Positions 9,028 to 18,405 are shown, counted from the first letter of the stretch. The stretch is 64,000 bases of DNA from Halalkalicoccus sp. NIPERK01 (GCF_030287405.1 NZ_JASVVV010000005.1:62001-126000); one strand, 5' to 3'. Notes: a model not told the origin generated them from the letters alone. A program made the numbers and translations.

Positions 9028-9414
9028 ATGACGAAAATCGCGTTCATCTGTGTTGGTAACGCAGGTCGAAGCCAGATGGCAAGCGCTCTTGCAGAGCGCG
9101 AGCGGGCTGAGCGGGGTATGGATGTCGAGATCATCACCGGCGGGGTTGATCCGGCTGAAAGCGTCCATGACGAGGTTATCAAAGCGATGGACGAGATCAG
9201 TATCGACATCAGTGACCGGACGCCACGGCAGATCACGCCCGAGGACATCGAGGACGTGGACTATGTCGTGACGATGGGCTGTTCGGTTGAGCAATTCCGC
9301 CCAGACGATTGGGACGGCGAAAGTTTCGTCTGGGAACTGGAGGCTGGTGATACCTGTGAGCAGCGGGCTGAACTCAGTCACCGCATTGAACAGTTCTTTG
9401 ACGATCTCGAATGA
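9028..9414 (+). CDS. Low-molecular-weight protein-tyrosine phosphatase / arsenate reductase-like
   Basis: The 128-residue cytosolic protein starts MTKIAFICVGNAGRSQMA, which contains the P-loop CX5R(S) of the LMW-PTP fold with the nucleophile Cys at residue 9. A later GCSVEQFRPDDWDGESFVWELE segment resembles the thiolate and aspartate region of thioredoxin-coupled ArsC enzymes. It could reduce arsenate or dephosphorylate proteins. The ATG at 9028 is preferred over upstream starts because the beta strand leading to the P-loop begins there. Its place after chrA and an MFS carrier favours arsenate reduction. Confidence 0.85.
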   Translation: MTKIAFICVGNAGRSQMASALAERERAERGMDVEIITGGVDPAESVHDEVIKAMDEISIDISDRTPRQITPEDIEDVDYVVTMGCSVEQFRPDDWDGESFVWELEAGDTCEQRAELSHRIEQFFDDLE

Positions 9415-9564
9415 CACGAACGAGTACTGTAGTGTGCCTCTCTTTCCAATTTGACGAGTCACAGCTGTATTACGCGAAACTGATATCGGTTACTGACAAC
9501 CCGTAGAATAGCCATATATCGTTGCTGGACAGTTTAATGGCCTTTGAGCGCTTGAGCCGAACTA

Positions 9565-10653
9565 GTGGCGTTCTCAAGCGATCATTGGCGTAAGCATTCG
9601 GCCAAATTCTCCACAGGTGAATTTACTGGGGCGATAGGGGATTCGGTCACGGTGTTTCCGATGGTCGTCGCTATCGCTGCCCTCACGGAACTCTCGCTGG
9701 CCCATCTCCTTCTCGGGTTCGCAGTGTTCCAGATCGTCTGGGGGCTCTACTACGGCCTTCCGGTATCGGTCGAGCCGATGAAGGCACTCGCCGCGCTCGT
9801 GATCGCAGGCGCTCTCACAGCGAGCGAACTCGCGGTCGCCGGTCTCCTCGCCGGCATTGTTCTTCTCGTGGTTGGATGGACGGGTACGCTCGGCCGAATC
9901 GAGCAGTACGTGGGTCAGCCAGTGATTCGAGGCGTTCAACTCGGGGTAGGGCTCATTCTCCTTGAAACCGGTATCCAACTGAGTCTCGACGGGCTGACGC
10001 TCGCACTCCTATCGATGGGCATCGCAGCGGTTGTGATCGTCGCGGGCTACCAGAAGGCGAGCGCGCTCGTTGTCCTCTGTCTCGGGGTCGTCTTCACAAT
10101 TACACAGGTTGGCGTTCCAACACCGCAGCTTCCTGCGTTTACAGTTCGTCTTCCGAGTCTGTCGTCGGTCTCTGTGGCGGCGCTTGAAGGAACGGTCGCA
10201 CAACTCGCAATGACTGTCGGAAACGCTGCCGTCGCCACCTCGTTACTTCTCTCGGACTACTACGACGCAAACGTGTCTGCCGACGAGCTCTCGACGAGTA
10301 TGGGCGTGATGAATCTGTTCGCCATCCCACTTGGGGCGATGCCAATGTGTCACGGGAGTGGGGGCGTCGCTGGAAAGTATGCCTTCGGTGCCCGTACCGC
10401 CGGATCGAACGTGATTCTCGGAGTGATTTACGCGGTTGCCGCCGTACTGGCGGTCGGTATTGTGGCTGCGTTCCCCCTGCCAATGCTCGGGGTTGTCCTC
10501 GGTCTGATCGCTATTGAACTCGGACGGGCAGGTCTTGAGACGGACCACCTGCCACTCACGCTTGGAATCGGCGTGCTTGGCGTGGTGACAAACATCGGTA
10601 TTGCGTTTGTGGTGGGTGCCCTAGGGTACCTTCTCCTTGAACACATGTCGTAG
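9565..10653 (+). CDS. Putative sulfate/molybdate transporter (MOT1 family)
   Basis: This 362-residue integral membrane protein has about ten helices. It starts with GEFTGAIGDSVTVFPMV and contains GLYYGLPVSVEPMKALAAL in the N-terminal half and AIPLGAMPMCHGSGGVAGKYAFG in the C-terminal half. These paired Pro/Gly motifs are characteristic of the MOT1 group of molybdate and sulfate carriers related to SulP. The start is GTG 9565. It follows the ArsC-like gene at 150 bases, extending the oxyanion theme of this stretch. Which anion is carried is not determinable here. Confidence 0.87.
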   Translation: MAFSSDHWRKHSAKFSTGEFTGAIGDSVTVFPMVVAIAALTELSLAHLLLGFAVFQIVWGLYYGLPVSVEPMKALAALVIAGALTASELAVAGLLAGIVLLVVGWTGTLGRIEQYVGQPVIRGVQLGVGLILLETGIQLSLDGLTLALLSMGIAAVVIVAGYQKASALVVLCLGVVFTITQVGVPTPQLPAFTVRLPSLSSVSVAALEGTVAQLAMTVGNAAVATSLLLSDYYDANVSADELSTSMGVMNLFAIPLGAMPMCHGSGGVAGKYAFGARTAGSNVILGVIYAVAAVLAVGIVAAFPLPMLGVVLGLIAIELGRAGLETDHLPLTLGIGVLGVVTNIGIAFVVGALGYLLLEHMS

Positions 10654-10814
10654 GCCCTTCTCGGGTCACGTCCCTCTGTCTGAGATGCGTGCCCTGTATC
10701 TCGCACGACGTTTCTGACAGTTGCCGGCGAGTAAAGAGAACCACTGGCTGGACACGTTCGCTACTTCCTCTCAGTCGTCGCCCTGGGGACTCATCGGAGC
10801 GCGCATCCCTCGGC

Positions 10815-11280
10815 GTGGAACTCCGAGCGCTCTCCGTCCCCGCGACGGAGCGACTCGCGGCCGCAATCCTCGCCCCGGTACTACGTTGCGCCACCCTGCT
10901 CCGGCGGCTCGATGTGCGGGCCGGTGATCAGCGTCTCATTGTCGTCCTACGTGGCGGTCTCGGTCGCAACATACCGTCGGTCACGACCACGGCATCGTCG
11001 GCCGGTCGGTGCTCGACGGTCGAATCACCCAGCCCGCGGTACTGCTCGCGAGCGGCGATCATCATCTCGACGTCCGTCTCCTCGTCGAGGTCGGGCACGT
11101 CGCGCTGGCCGAGTGCCATCTCGACGCGGCGCTGGTGCTTGCACGCGCCGTCCTGATAGGTGGCGCTCGGACTGCTATGTCCGCCTCCGAGATTCAGTCC
11201 TCGGTTCTCGACGACGCCTACTCGATAAGTCACGTTCGTGATCTCACTAACGAGATCGTCAACCAGGACGGATTCGGGTT
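10815..11280 (-). pseudogene. SWIM zinc-finger protein, decayed
   Basis: On the minus strand, TYQDGACKHQRRVEMALGQR (about 11170-11110) matches the second half of a haloarchaeal SWIM zinc finger (CxC..CxH), but the first CxC reads as HSSP. After VVTDG the homology shifts one frame to ETLITGPHIEPPEQGG and EDCGRESLRRGDGE, the second zinc-ribbon-like part of the same family, now interrupted by two TAG codons. The open frame upstream (to 11503) adds an unrelated hydrophobic N-terminus. The gene is broken by at least one frameshift and two nonsense codons, so no functional product is expected. Confidence 0.55.
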
Positions 11281-11755
11281 CTGCAACACGGTAGGCGGTA
11301 AGAATATCCTTGACAAATCGGGGGGTTCCACCCAACAGACACGGATACGGACCTCCTCTCGATCGACTGGTTCCGACCACGCCCAGCAGGACGATCAGAT
11401 TCAGGACTAGGAGCAGGACGACAGCGATGAGCGGGAGGAGATCACGTCGGTACGCAGCCGTCAAGATGAACGCGGAGGTCGCGACGGACGAGGGCGAGGA
11501 CATCTACCCTCCCTCCTCTGTCCCCTCTCTTATGGGGTTGATAGGGTAGTGTGATCGCCGAGATCCCGCCTCGCACACGCGCGCCTGAACTGACAGCGTG
11601 ACGGGTGAGAATGAGCGACTGCGTCGGGATGCCGCTGTCAATAGCGAATCAGTCGTCCGATTCGTATCTCGATCCTGAGAGTCGAGTTCTCTGGTGGCTC
11701 ACCCGTCCGGCAGGCGAGACCGATTCCCGGGCCGCGGCTTGCTGTCTCCGCTCGT
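11281..11755. other. Region without a supported gene
   Basis: A minus-strand frame extends here from the decayed SWIM gene and contains one hydrophobic segment (DLLPLIAVVLLLVLNLIVLL, about 11430-11375) with no recognisable domain. No other coding signal, repeat or RNA gene was seen. Confidence 0.4.
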
Positions 11756-12118
11756 TCACGGCGGCGGGGAGTCCTTCGTGGCGTCGATGCGTTCGCGAGG
11801 CGCGGTGACCTCCCCGGACAGCATCATCCGTTCCACTAGGGCCTCGACGTCCGAGAGCGGTACCAACGGGGTGACGTTCTGGATGCGTTCGTGATCGGGA
11901 TCCGGCACGGTCGCGGCCGTCGATCGGAGCAACTCCACCCACCCGTCGGCCATCCCGGACCAGCTCTCGTATCGGTAGGCGACGGGATCGAGCCCGAGGT
12001 CGATCTCGATCGCAGTCGGGACGCCCGTCACGGGCCCGTCTACGACGTCGGGGTGGGCGCTCTCGCCCCGTTCGGGCGGTTCGTCCGGCAGTCGTGGCTG
12101 GCTCGGTCCGTTAAACAT
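11756..12118 (-). CDS. Hypothetical acidic protein
   Basis: A 120-residue frame starts at ATG 12118, just downstream of an A/T-rich stretch (ATTATGATATA near 12125) that could hold its promoter. The product is acidic and soluble, with the segments ESWSGMADGWVELLRSTAA and PLVPLSDVEALVERMMLSG looking like amphipathic helices. I do not recognise the family. Composition fits haloarchaeal coding sequence better than the opposite frames do. It may be a real small gene or a truncated one. Confidence 0.45.
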   Translation of the reverse strand: MFNGPSQPRLPDEPPERGESAHPDVVDGPVTGVPTAIEIDLGLDPVAYRYESWSGMADGWVELLRSTAATVPDPDHERIQNVTPLVPLSDVEALVERMMLSGEVTAPRERIDATKDSPPP

Positions 12119-12559
12119 GATTTATTATGATATACGGAGGTACGTATAGCTTTTCACCGGCCCAATATCCATTTCCAGTGGTAATTCTTGTCGAGTACCA
12201 CGAGTCTCCCTCGAAGCCCGGTTTCGAAGGGAGCGCCGAAATGGCTCGGCGGTGACGGAGGTGCTCCTCGACCGTACAGTCGTAGTAGCTCGTCGTTATC
12301 AAGCCCGAAGCGGCCGATCGGTATCACGATCGTTGTGATCGGGCCAAGGAACGAGACGCGTCTCGTCTGCACACTAGAAATCTTCGATTTCTGGAGACGT
12401 CATCACGCGCTTATCTCAACGAACAGAGTGAGAGGCCGCAAGTTGTCTCCGTGAGCCAGGAGCCCAAACCCCCATCGGAGGAATCTTGCCCCGTTAGGGT
12501 GGGAGGATGTCAATCACTATGAGTACGCAGCGATCGAGACGAGAACTGAACACGGCCCC
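12119..12559. other. Region without a supported gene
   Basis: Short overlapping minus-strand frames (12154-12372 and 12111-12302) exist, but neither shows a recognisable motif or convincing composition. The second contains VEEHLRHRRAIS, which could be a remnant. Nothing else was identified. Confidence 0.35.
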
Positions 12560-12742
12560 TTACTCATCCGATTTGGCGTTAGGATTCGGCGTCCTGAAGC
12601 CGTCTCGGTAGCAGGGCCAACAAGGGAGTTCGTCGAACGTCGGGAGACAATCACAGTCCGCTGGGCGTCGATCTGCTTGTTGCTCCCACTGCGGAAAGCG
12701 CTCAAGCGACGTTCGCTCGGACGGCAGCTCTTTTGAGCTCAT
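12560..12742 (-). CDS. Small Cys-rich, probably zinc-binding protein
   Basis: The 60-residue product (ATG 12742) ends with a compact Cys cluster: DCDCLPTFDELPCWPCYRDG. The CxC...CWxC pattern is like the short zinc-binding tail found on haloarchaeal SWIM-type and related proteins, so the gene may encode a stand-alone zinc micro-protein or be a fragment of one. An in-frame ATG at 12781 would add 13 residues. No operon partner is evident. Confidence 0.5.
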   Translation of the reverse strand: MSSKELPSERTSLERFPQWEQQADRRPADCDCLPTFDELPCWPCYRDGFRTPNPNAKSDE

Positions 12743-13176
12743 GAACTTACCCTCAAATAGGCCCGTCGGCAGGAGCGACAAAGCGGGGCTGATTCGCCAA
12801 ACGCCCGAACAAGCTGCACGTCCTCGCAGCTAAAGCAGCTAGGGGCACGGCAGACCCTATGGTTGTGATCGCGCGTCTGTTCTCTGGATGGTGTGAATTT
12901 CGCGTTCGTGCTCATCTCTGATCAGTGGTAAACCGCTCGTGGCGCGCAGCAACAGCAACCACCGTCCGTGTATCTCTCCTCGTGTGCTGGACGGCGGAGC
13001 ATCGTTCCATCGCCTTCTCAATTTACGTCACTACCGTCCGTACGTAGCCGGTGAATTCCGCTCTGGATTTCCGTTCACAGACTGGGCCGTTCAGTCCTCT
13101 GAGGGCAGCTCTGGCGCTGGTATCGAAGGATCATGGAGCGTGTGACGGGCTCCACCTGACTAGAGGTCCCCTATCG
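12743..13176. other. Region without a supported gene
   Basis: No frame with convincing composition or motif is visible on either strand. Short plus-strand frames (12939-13145, 13051-13287) look non-coding. Confidence 0.4.
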
Positions 13177-13779
13177 TCAAAAGCACGCGCCAACCGTGGT
13201 GAAAGTGAAGCACAAGTGGATCGCCAGATGGTCTCTGAGACGGCTCTGGAAACGACTGCTATCGTCTCCGTCCGTAGCGAGGTATAGATCAGCACTTGCG
13301 ACGTCACGAATCAGCAAGCAGTGAGCGTGCCCGCTGAACGTAGCCGTTCGTTTCCCAACTCCGGGCTCCACTGATCGTATCGAGAAGCGTGCGTCTAGAG
13401 ACGATACCTTCAGGTAGGTGCTCAGATCCTCGAAATCGCTCTCGAATTGCCAGTTTGCCTTCTCGACCTGCCGAATCAGCCTGTCGTGTTCGAAGTACAG
13501 GTTAAGACGTTCGTTGAGTTCGTCCTCGTCGATTTCTGAGTCCATGCCGTCTGTCTCCTTTAGCGACCGGATGACGTCTGTGAATTGGATAACGCTCCGG
13601 TTGGGATATTCGAAGAGAGAATCTCGATCACCATCGAACCTCGATTCATCTACCCCCGTTAAATCTAGCCGCGCAGAATCAGCGAACACTCTCTGCTTAG
13701 ACGATCTCACTGCTAAACTTCCGTATGACCGCACTGAATGCATCCGGTCGATGAAGGTTGCAAATATGACCGGCCCCAT
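13177..13779 (-). CDS. Hypothetical protein overlapping the 3' end of a hydrolase gene
   Basis: The longest frame gives 200 residues, but its first part overlaps the alpha/beta-hydrolase gene (13697-14482) in another frame. The true start is probably a later GTG near 13700. From about residue 40 the product is acidic and looks coding: GVDESRFDGDRDSLFEYPNR, then helical EIDEDELNERLNLYFEHDRL. No domain is recognised. The C-terminal end (FTFTTVGACF) is hydrophobic. It may be translationally coupled to the hydrolase. The start and even the reality of the gene are uncertain. Confidence 0.4.
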   Translation of the reverse strand: MGPVIFATFIDRMHSVRSYGSLAVRSSKQRVFADSARLDLTGVDESRFDGDRDSLFEYPNRSVIQFTDVIRSLKETDGMDSEIDEDELNERLNLYFEHDRLIRQVEKANWQFESDFEDLSTYLKVSSLDARFSIRSVEPGVGKRTATFSGHAHCLLIRDVASADLYLATDGDDSSRFQSRLRDHLAIHLCFTFTTVGACF

Positions 13780-14482
13780 CCATAGTGGCTATATAGGCAT
13801 TGTTCGTGGCTGCAGCGTGGTCCTCTGCACCTCTCTGCATGATGAGGTCCCGTGCCCCATTAATAACAAGCGTCGGGCCGGGATACGTTGATAAGGCGCT
13901 TCGGAAATCTTTCCCTCTCAGATCTGGGCCAGCTTCCCCAAACTGTCGTGGATAGATTCCGGAATCGATGATCTCCTCTTTAATCTCTGGGGAGAGATCA
14001 CGCTCTCGAACCCATTTCTCACCGGCACGTCGAATACCCTGTTCAACACGGTCACTTCTGGTCGCGAGCCTCGATACTGTGCCTACTACTCGTGTAACGG
14101 CCTCCATCCGGCCAACCGGGTTCGCGCTACTTCCTACGACAACGAGTCCATCAACCTTCTCAGGATACCGACTGGCGTACTCAGTTGAGACGTATCCACC
14201 CAGAGAGAGACCGACTAGAATCGCGTGGCCATCGGCTTGCGTCTCGATAAGATCGTCAAGCAGCTCTATCGCTGGCTCCAGACGGAACGTCTCATCCAAC
14301 CGCGTACCGTGCCCCGGAAGATCCGGTGCGATTACCCGGTACTCGTCTGAAAGCGCATCGCGCTGAGGGGCCCACAGCTTACGGGTAAACATCGCCCCAT
14401 GAACGAAGACGACTGGTTGCCCGTCTGTGGGTCCAACAATATCGACTCCGTGAAGCGCGGCTTCTTCGCTGATCTGACTCAT
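13697..14482 (-). CDS. Alpha/beta-hydrolase
   Basis: The 261-residue cytosolic enzyme has the full serine-hydrolase layout: oxyanion-hole segment VVFVHGAMF near residue 25, nucleophile elbow GLSLGG near 92, an Asp in VINGARD near 216 and a catalytic His in DGAGHICN near 241. Similar proteins include esterases, lactonases and haloperoxidase-like enzymes, and the substrate is not predictable. The ATG at 14482 gives the normal N-terminus. It is intact, in a region where many neighbours are broken. Confidence 0.88.
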   Translation of the reverse strand: MSQISEEAALHGVDIVGPTDGQPVVFVHGAMFTRKLWAPQRDALSDEYRVIAPDLPGHGTRLDETFRLEPAIELLDDLIETQADGHAILVGLSLGGYVSTEYASRYPEKVDGLVVVGSSANPVGRMEAVTRVVGTVSRLATRSDRVEQGIRRAGEKWVRERDLSPEIKEEIIDSGIYPRQFGEAGPDLRGKDFRSALSTYPGPTLVINGARDLIMQRGAEDHAAATNNAYIATMDGAGHICNLHRPDAFSAVIRKFSSEIV

Positions 14483-14700
14483 AGCATGATCAACGGTGAG
14501 AACATCCTTAGATACTGTGCTGGCGTGTGATTGATTACCATGTCTAAAGTCCCAACACAGCGCAAAACATGGTCATTACTGTCAACTCACAGTAACGATA
14601 AGTCGTATAAGGGCGTCTCATAATTCCAACGCCTGGTGTTGAGTGCGGCCTAGTACGTGAACCTGGTTCAGTCCGGAAAATATTCGATTATCTGCGGATG

Positions 14701-14895
14701 TTACGCTTCGAGGCGGCCGCAATCGAACTGCTCGCCGGGTTGTGAGAGTTCCTCAAGCGCGTCCTACTCTTCGCGCAGGTTCTACTGGGTATTGTGCTGG
14801 TCGCCCCGACGCTCGGTGGTCCGGATGAGCTGCTGACATCGTTGGATTCGTTCCGCGCAATCGAACCGTACCTCGCCAACCGTCCGACCTTCTTT
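14701..14895 (-). pseudogene. Decayed small gene, unidentified
   Basis: One minus-strand frame reads EVRFDCAERIQRCQQLIRTT, then ERRGDQHNTQ, a TAG, NLREE, a second TAG, and DALEELSQPGEQFDCGRLEA before TAA 14701. The amphipathic helical pattern and acidic composition look like haloarchaeal protein interrupted by two amber codons. No family is assigned. It lies directly downstream of the quinol-monooxygenase-like gene. Confidence 0.3.
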
Positions 14896-14900
14896 TCGCC

Positions 14901-15290
14901 TCAATTGTCCGTAACTCGATCGATACCTCGGTGACGTTCATGGACTAACACACGTCCACTTCCCAACCCCGACGCTTTGTCCTTCAAGCACTGGTTGAGA
15001 TCCTCGCTCATGTGGCTATACACGTCGATAGATTCGAGGTCGATGAACTCGCCAATCGGCGGGAACTTCGGACCCGCAACCGCCATGTGAAACTCCAAAG
15101 GGGCTTGATAGGTGTGCATGTGTATCACGGCTATCCGATCTCCATCGGCGCTGAAGTAGACGTTGTATGCCAGTGCCTCCGGCTCGTTGGCCTCGACGAA
15201 GTCCACTAACTCCCGCATCGCCGATTTGAGTTCTTTCAACGTTCCGTCGCGCACCGTAGATTGGTCGATGTACACGACGAAGTCAGTCAT
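14901..15290 (-). CDS. ABM-like (antibiotic biosynthesis monooxygenase-type) small protein
   Basis: The 129-residue protein starts MTDFVVYIDQSTVRDGTLK at ATG 15290. Its alternating strands and helices (LVDFVEANEPEALAYNVYFS, then IAVIHMHTY and GPKFPPIGEFIDL) fit a dimeric alpha/beta ferredoxin-like fold of the ABM/quinol-monooxygenase kind. The function is unknown, and such proteins may handle quinones or small aromatics. A close relative, apparently without a start codon, lies at 47564-47950 on the opposite strand. The upstream extension to 15386 is unlikely to be translated. Confidence 0.7.
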   Translation of the reverse strand: MTDFVVYIDQSTVRDGTLKELKSAMRELVDFVEANEPEALAYNVYFSADGDRIAVIHMHTYQAPLEFHMAVAGPKFPPIGEFIDLESIDVYSHMSEDLNQCLKDKASGLGSGRVLVHERHRGIDRVTDN

Positions 15291-15717
15291 CCCGCATCCG
15301 ATGTGTGACGTGGTGACCACGCTGTATCGCTTGTGTTGGTCGTTACTGTTGATGTCATCGGTCACTCCAGTCGTTGCGTCCAACACAACAGTACGTCCTT
15401 GAGTACCGAGACGGCGGAGCAGGCGCCACTATTTGGCTACGTCGCGCATCACGTTAGCCGTTACCGTTGTACAAATGGCCGAAGACAACTCTGGATATGT
15501 TCGAGCAACTCACACCACTACTGTCGAAACTGATGTCTTGAATAGCGATGTCCTCATCAATAGTCGAAATCCGACCACCATCATGAGGGGTTAACTAGTA
15601 GTCTCAGAATCCAAGTGGCCTCGCCTACTCGCGGATCGCTATTCAACACGGCAATCGAAACGGATTCAAGAGAAAACCCCAAGACCAGAGGACAGTCTAC
15701 CGTTTGGATCCCAGCAG
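15291..15717. other. Region without a supported gene
   Basis: No recognisable coding frame, repeat or RNA gene was seen. The region separates the convergent ends of two minus-strand units. Confidence 0.4.
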
Positions 15718-16731
15718 CTACTGTCGAAGCCGTACCGGTAGTTTGCGGATCAGTGGCGATCTATGCTCTCGATTCTCTCTGAGTGCAGCGATCGACATGT
15801 AGATGATCGCACCACTGACCAGGACTGCGGTTCCGAAGATGAGACGTGTACTCATGGTCTCAAGCATCTCAACGCCGAATGCGACACCTACCTGCTTACT
15901 TGCGGTGGCGATACCCCCCGCGAGCAGCATTACAGCGAAGTATCCCTTGACGTCAGCCTCGTCTACCAGCCGTGTCGCACTTGCACCGATGCGAGCGCCG
16001 AGAGCGCTCCCGCCGAGCAGCGCGGCGACAACGGATACATTGACGGCGTTCGACTGGGCGTAGACGAACGTCCCGAACACGCCCGAAACCGAGATCTGGA
16101 GGATGCTGGTCCCAGCAGCAATTGCAGTGGGAATGCCGAATCCATAGACCATGACGGGGAGTAGAAGGAATCCTCCACCGACACCGAGACTGCCAGAGAG
16201 AATGCCGATGCCCGACCCAACAACAAGGATAACCCACACTGATACAGTAGCACCGCCAGGTAGCGACACCAGTGGTGGGAGCGTGATGGCCTGAACCTTG
16301 GTAGCGACTCGGCCCGTTCCCACATCGATACCGTCGGTACTGGTATCTCGGAGGACGATGAGCCCGACCGCTCCAAGAAGGCCGACGTACACCACGCTGA
16401 TGACGAAGTCAGCGTTACCGAGATTCGCAAGCACGAACACGACTCGGGTACCGACTTCGATACCGAACGTCATTCCGAGAATCATCACCGCCGCCAGTGT
16501 GTAGCTGATCTGGCCGTGATCACGGTGTCTGAGCGCACCGATGACACTGGTGCCGAAGACGAACGCGAATGCGCTCCCGACAGCCACCGGTGCCGGATAT
16601 CCGAGCACCAACAGCGCTGGCGTCACGAGAAACGATCCCCCCATCCCGAAAAATCCAAAAAGGATACCGATGAGCAGGCCGAACCCGACGAAGAAACCAA
16701 TCATCACGATACCAAGACCGAAGAGTTCCAT
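15718..16731 (-). CDS. TauE/SafE family anion exporter
   Basis: The 337-residue membrane protein has about eight helices and two repeated halves. The N-terminal half shows GILFGFFGMGGSFLVTPALL and the C-terminal half GILSGSLGVGGGFLLLPVMV, the hallmark Gly-rich motifs of the TauE/SafE (DUF81) family. Members export sulfite, sulfoacetate or related anions. The ATG at 16731 is two bases from the end of a small membrane-protein gene, so the pair is an operon. The sulfur substrate is an inference from the family only. Confidence 0.9.
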   Translation of the reverse strand: MELFGLGIVMIGFFVGFGLLIGILFGFFGMGGSFLVTPALLVLGYPAPVAVGSAFAFVFGTSVIGALRHRDHGQISYTLAAVMILGMTFGIEVGTRVVFVLANLGNADFVISVVYVGLLGAVGLIVLRDTSTDGIDVGTGRVATKVQAITLPPLVSLPGGATVSVWVILVVGSGIGILSGSLGVGGGFLLLPVMVYGFGIPTAIAAGTSILQISVSGVFGTFVYAQSNAVNVSVVAALLGGSALGARIGASATRLVDEADVKGYFAVMLLAGGIATASKQVGVAFGVEMLETMSTRLIFGTAVLVSGAIIYMSIAALRENREHRSPLIRKLPVRLRQ

Positions 16732-16733
16732 GG

Positions 16734-16979
16734 TCAGGTACTCTCGAGTATTTCACGGGCGGCCGGGCTAGCAATTCGTACCAGTGCCCCGTATCCGACG
16801 TACAACACGAGCGCCTCCGCCAGAACGTAACCGACTGTGGCAACAGCCTGCCCGGACTCACTGAATACGGGAGCGACCAGCAGGACACTCAGCGGTATCA
16901 TCAGTATGCTCAATGGAACGATCCAGGCTATCGATGACTGACACCCACCTGCTGAGAACTCAGCGTCCCAGTCACTCAT
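16734..16979 (-). CDS. Small two-helix membrane protein paired with TauE exporter
   Basis: The 81-residue product has two hydrophobic segments: IAWIVPLSILMIPLSVLLVA, then ATVGYVLAEALVLYVGYGAL. The second ends in VRIASPAAREILES, a pattern I associate with short haloarchaeal proteins encoded next to TauE-type exporters (DUF7512-like). It may be an accessory subunit. It overlaps the FAD oxidase stop upstream (16972) and is followed after two bases by the exporter gene, so the three genes are probably one transcript. Confidence 0.75.
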   Translation of the reverse strand: MSDWDAEFSAGGCQSSIAWIVPLSILMIPLSVLLVAPVFSESGQAVATVGYVLAEALVLYVGYGALVRIASPAAREILEST

Positions 16980-18405
16980 GGCATGCCCCGCCGTCAGCCT
17001 CAGCGCTTTCGGACGGTGTGATGTTTTGGTTGAGGCTGAACAGATTCGCCGGGTCGTACTCGTCTTTCAGGGCGACCAATCGTTCGTACGTCGGTCCGAA
17101 CGTGGTCCGCATCATGTCGTCGCCCTCTTCGAGGAATCCCGGGAAGTTCAGATACACCGAACCGTCCGAAAACTGGCGCATATCGTCGAGACAGCCGCGC
17201 ACCCACTCGACGTTCTCGTCGTCGTCTTCCGGGCGCTCCCAGTTCGCTTCGACGCCAAGCAGGAAGGGCGCGTGTCGTCCGGCGAACGCGCTGTCCTCGG
17301 TGTCAGCCCGTTCGATTGCGCCCCCTAACTGCCAGACGTCGACCGTCGAGAGCGGTGAGGGTGCCACGTCGGTCCAGTACACGATGCGATCGATGGCGGA
17401 CTCCGACAGGCCGTCGAGGTACAGCGACTTCCAGTAGTAGCGCATTCCATCGGGGTAGTCCTCATCGAAGAGCTGTTGATAGTCTACGTACGGCATCGGG
17501 CCGCTGAAGTCGGCGATCGGTTCGGCGATCTCCTCCAAGGGTGCGAGCGCACGCTCACCGTCCTCGACCGATCCCGCGTAACAGCCCGTGATGGCGATTT
17601 TGGTGTCGTCCACCACGTCCGAGGGGAAGAGTTCCTCGTCGGGCATCACGCCAGACAACGTGAGTGTGCTGACTTCCACGGACGCTGACGCGACGTACTC
17701 GCGATACGCCCGCAGACACTCGGCCATCCGGTCTCCTGAATAGAACACGAGGCAGGTCGCCACCTCGGGTCCGACCGGGTGGAGGTCGAACTCGAAGCCG
17801 GTAACCACCCCGAAGTTGCCGCCACCACCGCGAAGGCCCCAGAAGAGGTCCGGAGCCTCGTCCTCGCTGGCGGTCACGAACGTGCCGTCCGCGGTGACTA
17901 AATCGACTGACCTGAGGTTGTCGCAAGTCAGTCCGTACTTACAACGAAGGTGACCGATGCCGCCGCCGAGCGTGAGTCCTGCGACGCCCGTCTCCGAGAC
18001 GGCCCCGCCTGGCGTTGCGAGACCGAAGGCCTGAGTCTCGTGATCCACGTCTGCCCACGTGGCACCGGCCTGGACCCACGCCCTCTGTGCGTCGGGGTCG
18101 ATCCGCACACCCCGCATCTCCGAGAGATCGATGACGAGCCCGTCATCGCAGACCGCAGTCCCGGCGACGTTGTGGCCGCCACCACGTACCGCAACGAGGA
18201 GGCCGTTCTCGCGCGCGAAGTTCACAGCGCTGATGACGTCTCCGACGCCTCGACATCGGGCAATTAGGGCCGGATGCTTGTCGATCATCCCGTTCCACAC
18301 CCCGCGCGCGTCGTCGTAGTCGACGTCATCGGGACGAATCAGGTCGCCGTGGAATCCGACTTCGAACTGTTCGATCTGTTCGGCGGGAAGGACGTGTTGT
18401 GCCAT
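16972..18405 (-). CDS. FAD-linked oxidase with berberine-bridge C-terminus
   Basis: The 477-residue flavoprotein has the PCMH/VAO-type FAD domain in the first 220 residues. RGGGHNVAGTAV (about residue 74) contains the His expected to carry covalent 8-alpha-histidyl FAD. TPGGAVSETGVAGLTLGGG and LRGGGGNFGVVTGFEF are the other FAD-binding loops. The C-terminus YDPANLFSLNQNI is the BBE motif. Relatives oxidise sugars, 6-hydroxynicotine or alkaloid-like amines with oxygen. No signal peptide is present, so it acts in the cytoplasm. It leads an operon with the small membrane protein and the TauE exporter. Confidence 0.92.
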   Translation of the reverse strand: MAQHVLPAEQIEQFEVGFHGDLIRPDDVDYDDARGVWNGMIDKHPALIARCRGVGDVISAVNFARENGLLVAVRGGGHNVAGTAVCDDGLVIDLSEMRGVRIDPDAQRAWVQAGATWADVDHETQAFGLATPGGAVSETGVAGLTLGGGIGHLRCKYGLTCDNLRSVDLVTADGTFVTASEDEAPDLFWGLRGGGGNFGVVTGFEFDLHPVGPEVATCLVFYSGDRMAECLRAYREYVASASVEVSTLTLSGVMPDEELFPSDVVDDTKIAITGCYAGSVEDGERALAPLEEIAEPIADFSGPMPYVDYQQLFDEDYPDGMRYYWKSLYLDGLSESAIDRIVYWTDVAPSPLSTVDVWQLGGAIERADTEDSAFAGRHAPFLLGVEANWERPEDDDENVEWVRGCLDDMRQFSDGSVYLNFPGFLEEGDDMMRTTFGPTYERLVALKDEYDPANLFSLNQNITPSESAEADGGACHE

